Below are positions 56,206 through 64,000 of a DNA stretch of 64,000 bases, piece by piece; positions within the stretch are counted from its first letter, which is position 1; every line of letters starts with the position of its first letter. The translations under genes were made by a program, and so were the position numbers. The notes below the pieces were generated by a model, which was not told where the DNA came from, made no database searches, and worked only from the letters and a program-made list of their open reading frames with translations. Origin of the DNA: Sarocladium kiliense (Eukaryota; Ascomycota; Sordariomycetes; Hypocreales; Sarocladiaceae); NCBI GenBank assembly GCA_030734395.1, contig JAUZTG010000012.1, positions 930,001 to 994,000 on the forward strand. The letters run 5' to 3'.

Positions 56206-58290
56206 TCAGCGCACGAGATCCCACTTCAGCACATAAGCCCATGCCATCCCAACCTTACCACTCTTCTGCAAGAATTCCCTGGCCGTCACGCCTCGAGCAT
56301 CCCGTCCGTCGATCTTTGTCAACTGGGCGACTTGAACGGCCTGGCCCGGCGCTCCCAAGTCCCTGGCATTGACATCTACCCAATGCCAGTATCCGTCTGT
56401 CTCAATTGGTATCATGTCGTCTTTCCTTCCGTCCAGTCCATGGATGCTCAGGAGTAGCAGAGGCGGTTTGCCTTCCCCATGCTTTTCGGATGTCCAGTGC
56501 GGGCAGATCTTAGAAAACTGAAATCGCACAATTTCTCCACTGTTAACTGAAATTTGACGCTCCATGGGTTCGACACTGTCCTCCTTGATGCCTTCTTGGT
56601 GACCATTAGTGTAGAAGATGGGTGTTTCTCCATTAACGCGGCCAATGTAGTATTCTTCCCACGAGATAGTGCGTCCGTCATCACGAAACTGGTGCTTTGG
56701 ATCCCTCGGGAAGTGCCTTTGCCCAAACTCCTCGTTGCTCTTTGTGAATTGCCCTGGTGTGAATTTCTGCTTGTAAGTATTGTTGCTCGTATCCAAGTGG
56801 CCTGCGCCCCAGCAGGCATCGAGGAGTTTCCAGTAGCCACCATCGACTCTGACAGCATTCCAAGCATGTCCATCGGGCTTCGGGGGTGGCGGTCGCTCGC
56901 CTTTCTTGAGGGCCGTGTAGCCAAATCCTTTACCATGGCCGCCGACGACAATGCAGTCAAGCCCAGCTCGGTTCGCAATCGCTTTGTAAGTCTCGGCATA
57001 CCCTTGACAGACAGCCTTGCCTGTGAAGATGGTGTCTTCCACCGCCATATGCTTAACATTATTGCCAAAGAAAGCCACAGTGTCGTAGTAGATGTTATGA
57101 TGGAACCAAGTGAAGATAGCTCGTGCCTTGTCCGTGTAAGAAGGGAAAGGGTCACACAGACCACGCGCAAGATGCCCGACTGGATCATGTCTCGGCAAAG
57201 AGTCCCTTGGGAACTGTGCAGCCACACCATCAGGTCCACTCCAGTCACGGCAGGTCCAACAGTCATCGTTGGCCTGTTGTTGGGGAACCGGAGGAGCAGT
57301 AGCTCGCGTTGTGACTGCCTCTATTTGAGCCGCAGATGGCCGAGATGACAGAGGAATGGGGGGAGGGGCTTCGACTGGTTGAGCCGTCTGTTGGGGTTTT
57401 GGTGAGGGCTCCGGGGACGGTGGTGGACGTTCTGTCGGCTTATTATTGAAACCCACGATAGGCTTCTTCAGATGCGCCGGTACTTCTTGGGCAGCTTGTT
57501 TGGGAGGGAGCGGTGCCTTGACAACAGGCCTAGACGGCAGGCGAGGTGGTAAATTAGGTCTATCCGGCACTATGGGCTGATTCTTTGGTTCAAGTGGCTT
57601 GATGGCCTTCGTGCTGGGTAGTCCCGCTGGGATAGGAGGTCGCGTTCGAGGTGCTTCTGTCGCCGCTGCAGCCTCTTGCGTCCTTGCCTGAGCCTCGAGC
57701 TCTCTTCTGCTTGGGGGCAGTTTTGGCAACGTCGTGGTTCCAAATGCAGGCGCAAGCATCTTTCGTGTGCATGTGTCCGTGCCTGGTGTGGTGGCGGGGC
57801 TTGTGGACCGTCCAATGGAGAGAGACGAGACAGCTGAAAGCTGAGATACTTCGGAAGATGCTGAGCCTCGACGAGCGCCCAGATAGTTGGACTGGGTCGA
57901 TACCCTGCGTGGAGGAATAGCTGGCGAAGCTTGGTTGGAGGGTGTCCTGGATGGTAACGGTGGTGGTGCTGCCCTGGGTATAGCAACTTCCGTCTGCGAT
58001 GTCCCAGTATCCCGCCGCGGCAAAGGTGGTGGTGCGCCTTTGAGTGGCCTGACAGGAACGGCTGGAGTCACCGATGGCACAGTAGGGCTGCTCACAGGAG
58101 CTGGAAGAGGAGCCGTTTGACTTCTTCCATCCGCAATTGGCCGTCCAGGAGCAGTAGGAGGTGGAGGTGGCGGCGGTCGCTTTTTAGATCCATCAGGGTT
58201 GGTGCCATTGCTGCTAAAGTTCTTTTGCTTGTTGAGAGCAGCAATTCTTTCTGCCAAGGTGTTGAAGCGAGGCTCCTCAACGTCTGCCAT
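56206..58290 (-). CDS. Proline-rich transglutaminase-like protein (Cyk3-type)
   Basis: This single-exon gene encodes 694 residues from the ATG at 58290; the frame is open upstream but has no ATG. Residues 40-370 are proline-rich, with many PPPxP and PxLPxR blocks likely to bind SH3 or profilin partners. Residues 380-560 form a transglutaminase-like core with the triad intact: Cys428 (GKAVCQGYAETYKA), His475 (DGHAWNAVRV) and Asp491 (LLDACWG). The C-terminal beta-rich region follows. The arrangement resembles Cyk3 and related cytokinesis proteins, although yeast Cyk3 has an N-terminal SH3 and a degenerate triad. I infer a cytoskeletal or septation role; the activity could be a thiol protease instead. 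Confidence 0.8.
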   Translation of the reverse strand: MADVEEPRFNTLAERIAALNKQKNFSSNGTNPDGSKKRPPPPPPPTAPGRPIADGRSQTAPLPAPVSSPTVPSVTPAVPVRPLKGAPPPLPRRDTGTSQTEVAIPRAAPPPLPSRTPSNQASPAIPPRRVSTQSNYLGARRGSASSEVSQLSAVSSLSIGRSTSPATTPGTDTCTRKMLAPAFGTTTLPKLPPSRRELEAQARTQEAAAATEAPRTRPPIPAGLPSTKAIKPLEPKNQPIVPDRPNLPPRLPSRPVVKAPLPPKQAAQEVPAHLKKPIVGFNNKPTERPPPSPEPSPKPQQTAQPVEAPPPIPLSSRPSAAQIEAVTTRATAPPVPQQQANDDCWTCRDWSGPDGVAAQFPRDSLPRHDPVGHLARGLCDPFPSYTDKARAIFTWFHHNIYYDTVAFFGNNVKHMAVEDTIFTGKAVCQGYAETYKAIANRAGLDCIVVGGHGKGFGYTALKKGERPPPPKPDGHAWNAVRVDGGYWKLLDACWGAGHLDTSNNTYKQKFTPGQFTKSNEEFGQRHFPRDPKHQFRDDGRTISWEEYYIGRVNGETPIFYTNGHQEGIKEDSVEPMERQISVNSGEIVRFQFSKICPHWTSEKHGEGKPPLLLLSIHGLDGRKDDMIPIETDGYWHWVDVNARDLGAPGQAVQVAQLTKIDGRDARGVTAREFLQKSGKVGMAWAYVLKWDLVR

Positions 58291-59879
58291 GATAGATGCT
58301 GATGGAGGCGGGGTGCACGATGTGTGAACCTGTGGCAATACGAAGCAGAAGGGTGTATAAGGCTTGCGTGTCTCGAGCGCTAGGCGAAGAACAGATGCTG
58401 AGCACACAACGGTCCGAAGTCCTCGGCTCAAGACTCGAGATAAACAGCAAAGACAGAAACGACAGTAAATGAGCAGATAATCAGAACATGAGCAAAAAGA
58501 CGACGGCGAGCAGACACGAGGGATGATGCGAGGTTCAAGTCTGGGCTTGCGTGGTTGAATTTTAGTGGGGCGAAGGAGTCTCTGGTGCGGCGAAGCGGCA
58601 GATGGACTGGAGGCAGCGCTGTGGCTGTTGGTGGCGGTAGTTACTGTGCCTCTCGCTGTCAGTGGCCGATACAGCCGTAAACGCTGGAGGGATCGTGGCT
58701 CAGCAGCAGGCTCCGGGGAGTCTGTGCCGTGATGGTGCAGCCGCTAAGGAAGCACTAAAGACGGCCCTCGCTGCAGGGCTGCCGATTTCCAATTATAGGT
58801 CGAGGGTCGCGATGCCGGAGCCGAGCAAAGCACCAGGATTTGAGAGTGCTTGAACAGTCAGGTAGCTGTCCTGCTGAACAGCTGAACACGAAAATGAGTC
58901 TGAGTTGATCTCGGTTCCGAATGTTAAAGTCGCAAGATTAGGGTGTGAAGTCTGAGCGCCACCGATCTTCTCGCTGTCGGTACAGGCAGGATCAGGATAG
59001 AGAACTCAAATTATGGTCACGACCAAGATTGGATAAAAATTTCTGTAACATTGTGAATCTTTGCATGCTGCATGAACAACGGCTGAATCCGCCTTTACGA
59101 TATACCTAAGATATCTTACCGACTTTGGCACCTCGTCTTGAAAAGAATACAGGGTAGCTCGATGCAGTAGGCTGAGATACTTGACGCATACCCCAGAAAA
59201 GAGGACCCTGGCAAACAGTAGCGTCAAACGCAATTGAGCGACGTCCTGCTCTGACTTGAGAGATTTGACAAACCATGAGGTCAATACGTCCACGACATCC
59301 TTGAATGAGAACAATGCATTTCCAGATCTTCGACTTGGTGTTAACCGCCGTGAACTCTGTTGACTCCTCTCCAACCATCGTGATCTCGTCTTTACGCCCC
59401 TCTTCCCTCCTCACTTGTCCCAACCAACCCCGCGCCACACTCCATCACGATTCACGACTAAGGCAAGGCCAGGCCCGGCCGCCAACCAACCACACACCCC
59501 GCCTAAGGATCCCACTAGAAATCCCTAACCAAGTGGCAGACCCTTTCGTCAATCCCTGCCTGTCGAGAAACGGGGACTTGACTTGGGCCGGCGCTCTCCG
59601 TTTGGCTCTCGCCTCGCATTTGCTGGACGAGCCAGAGTGACCGACCCTGGCTGATCGGTTTCCCACCGCAAATCCCATCCTTGGGACATCAATCGCCTCG
59701 CTTTTCCTTGTACGACCCTCTCATCATCAATACTCCCGACCATCGCCGCCGACCGCCCGCTGGACAGACGACCGTCCACTGTCATCTCTCGTCGCGGTCG
59801 CACTGCCTCGGACGCCTGCTGCCTCTTCCCGCGCCTCAATCTTCCCTGTCGAGAGCGCCTTACCACCGCTTCTCGAGCC
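58291..59879. other. Divergent region between transglutaminase-like and F-box genes, 1.6 kb
   Basis: This holds both promoters and leaders. The last 400 bp before the F-box ATG is pyrimidine-rich. No gene or RNA feature is supported. Confidence 0.5.
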
Positions 59880-60657
59880 ATGGCCGACGAGGCTGGCGGC
59901 AGCGAGGCTGGTCGCCGCGAGAAGCCGCCCTTCCATTTCCTCGATTTGCCGCCAGAAGTACAGCATGGCGTAATTGCACAGGTACGTCCTTTCGTCTCTC
60001 ATTACGCCGATACGCAAGCAGTCATGCGACAGGCGCATTGCACCGGCTTTGCGCACTGGTTGCGATTTGTACGCTGACATGTCGAACTGTCCGTAGTGTT
60101 CAACGCCGGACCTTATCTGCGTCGCTCTGGTCTCGAAGCGCTTTCGGGAACTCGCAGCCTCTCATCTATACCGCAATTTCCATATTGTCTTCCCCGATGA
60201 TGATGATCTCAACTTTGACTCGCCCATCGACGGCCTTGCTGGGGGTCTCGATACCTTCACCACCAGCGACTACAACTATGCGCAACACCTTAAGGACTTG
60301 TCCATGGACACGTTGAGCGCTGGATTTAAGGGCGAGCAGTCATATCAATCATATCTTTACAGTTCGAGCTGCGGCAAGTTTCTTAATACGCTACTGCATT
60401 TGACCTTGAGGCGCTCCCGGTGCCTGCAGACCTTCCGGTACTTGCGCCTTCTTACCCCCCCCCCCCCCCCCCCCCCCTTTCCAAGACCAAGGATCACATG
60501 TCAACCATCGCCCTCCGTCCATCCTCATCCATCCCATCCAACCCGTCCCTCCATCAGCCCAGCGTCACTGTTTTGTCTCGCCTCTTCGCCCACCTATCGT
60601 ATCGCTATCAGCTGCTGGAATGGATGGCGACTCACCATCTACGGCTCCACCCACTGA
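59880..60657 (+). pseudogene. F-box protein gene, apparently cut short at a 23-C run
   Basis: Exon 1 (59880-59981) and exon 2 (from 60097) encode an F-box: FHFLDLPPEVQHGVIAQ joined to CSTPDLICVALVSKRFRELA, then FPDDDDLNFDSPIDGLAGGLDTF and DYNYAQHLKDLSMDTLSAG. Coding quality is high up to about 60436 (LRRSRCLQTFR). Beyond that the frame reads through a run of 23 C (60455-60477) into Pro/Ser-rich sequence and stops at 60657, giving only 220 residues. Homologues I recall continue for several hundred residues with leucine-rich repeats, and no such sequence is present before the next gene at 60993. I therefore treat it as truncated, by a real deletion or by an assembly fault at the homopolymer. 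A GTACTT donor at 60437 is also possible. Confidence 0.6.
60455..60477 (+). repeat. 23-base poly-C run
   Basis: An uninterrupted run of 23 cytosines is the longest homopolymer in the window. It coincides with the loss of coding character in the F-box gene. Confidence 0.97.
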
Positions 60658-60992
60658 GGCGCTTGCACATGCACATGCCTGGCTCAGGCACCGCACTGAT
60701 GGCTGATAGTTAGCAGCCCTTGATTCGTATTGTCCCATCGCCCAGGCCTGTTCCTGACCTGATCCGTGCCCGCCCAAACACATCCTGCATGAGACACTGC
60801 AATGCGTGGCTTGCCACCTCATTCGATCTCCGTTCCTCAGCCCAACAAACTTGACAATACGCCGATATACACCATTTATTCAACATTTATTCGCCATATG
60901 TACCCAGTTTTGGCCTGTTGACATCCTTCATCTATGCGTCCTCGACTCCTCAACCCCAGTATCAGCTGCTATGCGTTCACATGACAGGGACC
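60658..60992. other. Lipase gene upstream region, 335 bp
   Basis: This is non-coding DNA between the F-box frame and the lipase ATG, with pyrimidine-rich composition typical of a fungal leader. No leucine-rich repeat coding sequence is found in any frame. Confidence 0.6.
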
Positions 60993-63900
60993 ATGGATGA
61001 CCAACAAGAAAGCATTGCCGTAGTGCCCGTCCTTGCCATCACGGCTCCCCCGGCATCATCACCGCCGGGCCCGACACTGCTGCCAACCTCCATCGCTCAT
61101 GCCGTCAGTCTCGCGACGCGATCAACATGTTTTGCAATTCGTCTCGGCTCCTTCGTAGGATCCTGCAGCCTCGACGCAGCTCGGTTCACCACGCTGTCAA
61201 GTCTTGAACTAGCAAGAGGCATGGTCGAGGGCGTGCTCCTGCGAGCCGGAGGAGACCCTGCGTTGCGCGCTCGAACCGATTTTGCCAATGCTGACGCCGA
61301 GACAATCCTCGAGCGAAGCTTAGAGAGCCTGCATCATGCCGTCACTCAAGTTGTATTCTGGACCGCGGCGAGCTTTCACCTCACCGGAACCACGATCTCA
61401 GCTTTGTCGGGCGTGTCCCAGATGTTTCTGTCGTCTCTGGACCAGTTATTCGGCTCGACAGACTCTTCTCGCGCCATCGCTACAATCGTCACGATCATCA
61501 GGCGAGAGTTCCGCAATCCCAAGACTGGCAAGGCTGGTGAAAGTGTCGGCGTCATCGATCTAATCCTTGCATTCAGTGCGCTGGCCAGTCTTCAGCAATG
61601 GTGTCTCAAGCTGCCTGAAGAGCAGAAGCGACGCCAGTCTTGCGAGGAAGTCATTTGGGACGTTGTAGTCTTGAACGATGGGGAGCGAGTCGATGTGCAG
61701 GAACCAAGTCCCAGCGATGCACCTTTGCTACCTCCTAGGCCAGATGTGGCAGAAAGTCCACCCGCCATGGATGACGACGCTGCTGTGACACACCTCAAAG
61801 ATCAGATTCTCTCCTCGCTGGCACCGGGAACCAATGTTTTCATGTCCAATACTGTCTCGAGTGTCCAGACCATCACAGTTGATGTCGATGCCCCCGAGCC
61901 CCTGACTCTACCGACGCCTCCTGGGGCTGAGATTGTCGAAACGAAGGCTCTCACGTCGACAGCAAACACTGCTGATGGTGCTTCGCAGGTCAAGCGAGTC
62001 GGACGCTCCCAGTATCGAGTGGTCTATAAGATCGAGAGGAACAAGTTCCGTGGAACATCATTCCGGCACGAGGATGGGGCAGTGAGCCCATCAGTTGTCG
62101 AGGTATCGGACGACCAGTGGTCTAAGCCTCGGGAAACGCCGTCTCCTGTCAGTCCAGAGAGTCCACCATTGACCATTGGGGGTGCCTCTCCATCTCGCCC
62201 TCGATCTGGGCACAGGAGCAAGTCAGCTCCTGAGTTTCCCTTCCCAAAGGAGAATGAGAAGCGTTCTGAAGAAGACTTTGCCCCTCAATTCAGTCCTCGA
62301 AAGCGCATCAATCACGAAGCAGAAAAGGTTCCAGTCAACGCCGATGCGACAGAAGTATCAAATCAAAAGAAAAGACGCTCGCCTCTCCAGCCCGTCCCTT
62401 CGAAAAGCAATCTCAAGGAGAAGTCACGTTTTGAAGTCACCGCCCCCAAGCGGTCTCTTTCCAAGAAGCGAGGCGATCCAGGTCTTACTGTTACAACGTC
62501 CGACAAGGACAAGAAGGCTAGCTTGAAGCAAGTTCTGAAGGGAAGCAGCCAGTCATTCTCCAATATGTGGAGTAAGGAAGCCCCTGTGTCAAACAAAGAG
62601 ACCTCACCACCACCTCGGCCACAGTGGAAAACACCTGGAACCCGCGGTCCGGCCCCATCAACGATAGCCCGGAGCCAAGGTCCTCGGAATCTCAAGTTGC
62701 CAAATCAGAGGGTAGTCAGCGGTCCTAGATCACCCCAACTGGCGGACCCGACCCCCAGGAGCTCCTCTCGAACCAGCTTTGTCTCGGTTCGCGAGCATCG
62801 TCGAGATTCAGTGACTTCGCAGACAGACTCATATGTGATGGGTTCGTCCGGGCTTCGTCGGTCGGCATCACAGTCATCCCTGCACTCAGAACACACTGCT
62901 TCGGGGGCACAGACTTCGTTGTATCCAGTTCCACCTAATGGTGTGAGAGGACACCGCCGTGCTGGATCTCACGTTCCAAGCCTTTACAGTCTGAGAACAA
63001 ACGACTCGCAAGCATCTCTTGTGCTGTCATCGTACTTCAAAAAGAGTGCTTACGGTACCTCAGATGCGATCAACACACTCCGGAAGGAAGGTTTTGTCGA
63101 TGGCACTTTTCCAGCGGGACATATGCTTTCAAGTATCACGCGGTACATGCGCTTCTCGTCAGCATCATACGGTTCCCATTTCCTGAAGATGACTGGAGTC
63201 TCCTCCGACATGCCTGCACAACAGTCTAACGATGAGGTTCACCAAGATGTAAGGCATTTCCTTCACCATACAGAGTCTGCAGCGGACAGCGTACTTCTGG
63301 CTTCGTTCGTAGACCCTTCTGGCGGTCCGGATTCCACTGGCTCAACGGGAAGTGGTGTGCCACTGGTGCACTATGTCTCCCTCGATCATGATGCCCAAGC
63401 GGTTGTTCTCGCATGCCGGGGTACCTTGGGCTTCGAAGACATTCTCGCCGATTTGACTTGCGACTACAACGATCTGATATGGAGGGGACGTTCGTTCCGT
63501 GTACATAAGGGGATTCATGCATCGGCAAGACGGCTCCTCGAAGGAGGCGACGGGCGTGTACTCATCACGCTGCAGGAAGCGTTGAAAGAGTTCCCAGACT
63601 ATGGCTTGGTCCTTACGGGGCACTCGCTTGGCGCTGGAGTCGCAGCTCTACTGGGCGTCATGTTGTCTGAGCCAAACCCCTATGGTGTCGGCTTTGTCAC
63701 CTCTTCTAAAGCCCTACAGAAGACCCTAAGCTTTGGTTCAACAAACTCGCATCCCGGAACAGCAGTTTCCCTCCCAACAGGCAGACGCATTCATGTATAT
63801 GCTTATGGCCCTCCAGGAGTGATGTCACTATCACTATGCAAGCTTACGAAGGGTCTGATCACGAGTATCGTTCACGGAAACGACATTGTTCCACATCTTT

Positions 63901-64000
63901 CTCTCGGACTCCTCCATGATTTCCAAGCTGTCGCTCTCGCACTCAAATCAGACGAGGGCCACGCCAAAGCCGAACTTCGAGTTCGCATGTGGAATGCATT
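60993..64000 (+). CDS. Class 3 (diacylglycerol-type) lipase, 3' end outside window
   Basis: A single open frame runs from ATG 60993 to the window edge (at least 1002 codons). Residues 1-215 include hydrophobic helices (VVFWTAASFHLTGTTISALSG) that may associate with membrane. Residues 220-660 are Ser/Pro/Lys-rich and probably disordered. The lipase-3 core begins near residue 680 (RYMRFSSASYGSHFLK). It contains VVLACRGTLGFEDILADLTCDY, the nucleophile Ser878 in LTGHSLGAG and the catalytic Asp964 in VHGNDIVPHLSLG. The catalytic His should lie beyond the edge. The order resembles sn1-specific diacylglycerol lipases. No intron is apparent in the visible part. Confidence 0.9.
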   Translation, partial: MDDQQESIAVVPVLAITAPPASSPPGPTLLPTSIAHAVSLATRSTCFAIRLGSFVGSCSLDAARFTTLSSLELARGMVEGVLLRAGGDPALRARTDFANADAETILERSLESLHHAVTQVVFWTAASFHLTGTTISALSGVSQMFLSSLDQLFGSTDSSRAIATIVTIIRREFRNPKTGKAGESVGVIDLILAFSALASLQQWCLKLPEEQKRRQSCEEVIWDVVVLNDGERVDVQEPSPSDAPLLPPRPDVAESPPAMDDDAAVTHLKDQILSSLAPGTNVFMSNTVSSVQTITVDVDAPEPLTLPTPPGAEIVETKALTSTANTADGASQVKRVGRSQYRVVYKIERNKFRGTSFRHEDGAVSPSVVEVSDDQWSKPRETPSPVSPESPPLTIGGASPSRPRSGHRSKSAPEFPFPKENEKRSEEDFAPQFSPRKRINHEAEKVPVNADATEVSNQKKRRSPLQPVPSKSNLKEKSRFEVTAPKRSLSKKRGDPGLTVTTSDKDKKASLKQVLKGSSQSFSNMWSKEAPVSNKETSPPPRPQWKTPGTRGPAPSTIARSQGPRNLKLPNQRVVSGPRSPQLADPTPRSSSRTSFVSVREHRRDSVTSQTDSYVMGSSGLRRSASQSSLHSEHTASGAQTSLYPVPPNGVRGHRRAGSHVPSLYSLRTNDSQASLVLSSYFKKSAYGTSDAINTLRKEGFVDGTFPAGHMLSSITRYMRFSSASYGSHFLKMTGVSSDMPAQQSNDEVHQDVRHFLHHTESAADSVLLASFVDPSGGPDSTGSTGSGVPLVHYVSLDHDAQAVVLACRGTLGFEDILADLTCDYNDLIWRGRSFRVHKGIHASARRLLEGGDGRVLITLQEALKEFPDYGLVLTGHSLGAGVAALLGVMLSEPNPYGVGFVTSSKALQKTLSFGSTNSHPGTAVSLPTGRRIHVYAYGPPGVMSLSLCKLTKGLITSIVHGNDIVPHLSLGLLHDFQAVALALKSDEGHAKAELRVRMWNA

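Noticed and set aside
58291..58431. N-terminal extension of the transglutaminase-like protein
   Set aside because: The extension would begin at TTG; the ATG at 58290 gives the natural MADVEEPRF start.

Overview
The window is nuclear DNA of a filamentous ascomycete (Pezizomycotina; the subgroup cannot be fixed from sequence alone). Evidence: 26 protein genes on both strands, mostly 1-4 exons with short GT-AG introns of about 50-65 bp, an ML-domain lipid-transfer protein, a Zn2Cys6 regulator, a fused LeuC-LeuD Leu1, and disordered Ser/Pro-rich proteins. I saw no transposon, rRNA, tRNA, CRISPR array or secondary-metabolite backbone gene. All splice sites were placed by eye and each join was checked for reading frame.

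Layout. 1-9 kb: 3' end of an alpha/beta hydrolase (+), an MIT/coiled-coil Atg38-like protein (+), then three minus-strand genes: a JMJD5-like JmjC oxygenase, mitochondrial fission adaptor Mdv1, and Bcp1. 9-17 kb: retromer Vps17 (+), chorismate mutase (-), an MFS exporter (-), and ALG7 (+) diverging from the MFS gene. 17.7-24.4 kb: Set3-type PHD-SET protein (-), a 3.2-kb gene-poor stretch, and Npc2 (+). 24.7-35.9 kb: V-ATPase subunit F (-), Nur1/DUF2418 (+), a large unrecognised protein with a hydrophobic C-terminus (+), Leu1 (+), Rkm5-like methyltransferase (-). 36.8-47.7 kb, all minus: NCS-1 calcium sensor, hemerythrin-like protein, Cdc45, Zn2Cys6 regulator. 49.3-64 kb: a small Cys-rich protein (+), CSN6 (+), a zinc polyol-type dehydrogenase (-), a transglutaminase-like protein (-), a broken F-box gene (+) and a class 3 lipase running off the right edge (+).

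Most genes are conserved housekeeping functions and form no obvious pathway cluster. Several adjacent pairs share promoters (BCP1/VPS17, MFS/ALG7, VMA7/NUR1) or converge tail to tail (NPC2/VMA7, LEU1/RKM5).

Points most worth a second look: the F-box gene, which loses its expected second half at a 23-C homopolymer; a cluster of ACGCG cores, one a perfect ACGCGT, upstream of CDC45; the 986-residue unknown protein next to NUR1, part of which has two competing open frames; a Ser-rich insertion in the dehydrogenase cofactor domain; and the Gly/Met-rich tail of the Zn2Cys6 regulator. I found no convincing novel multi-gene system.
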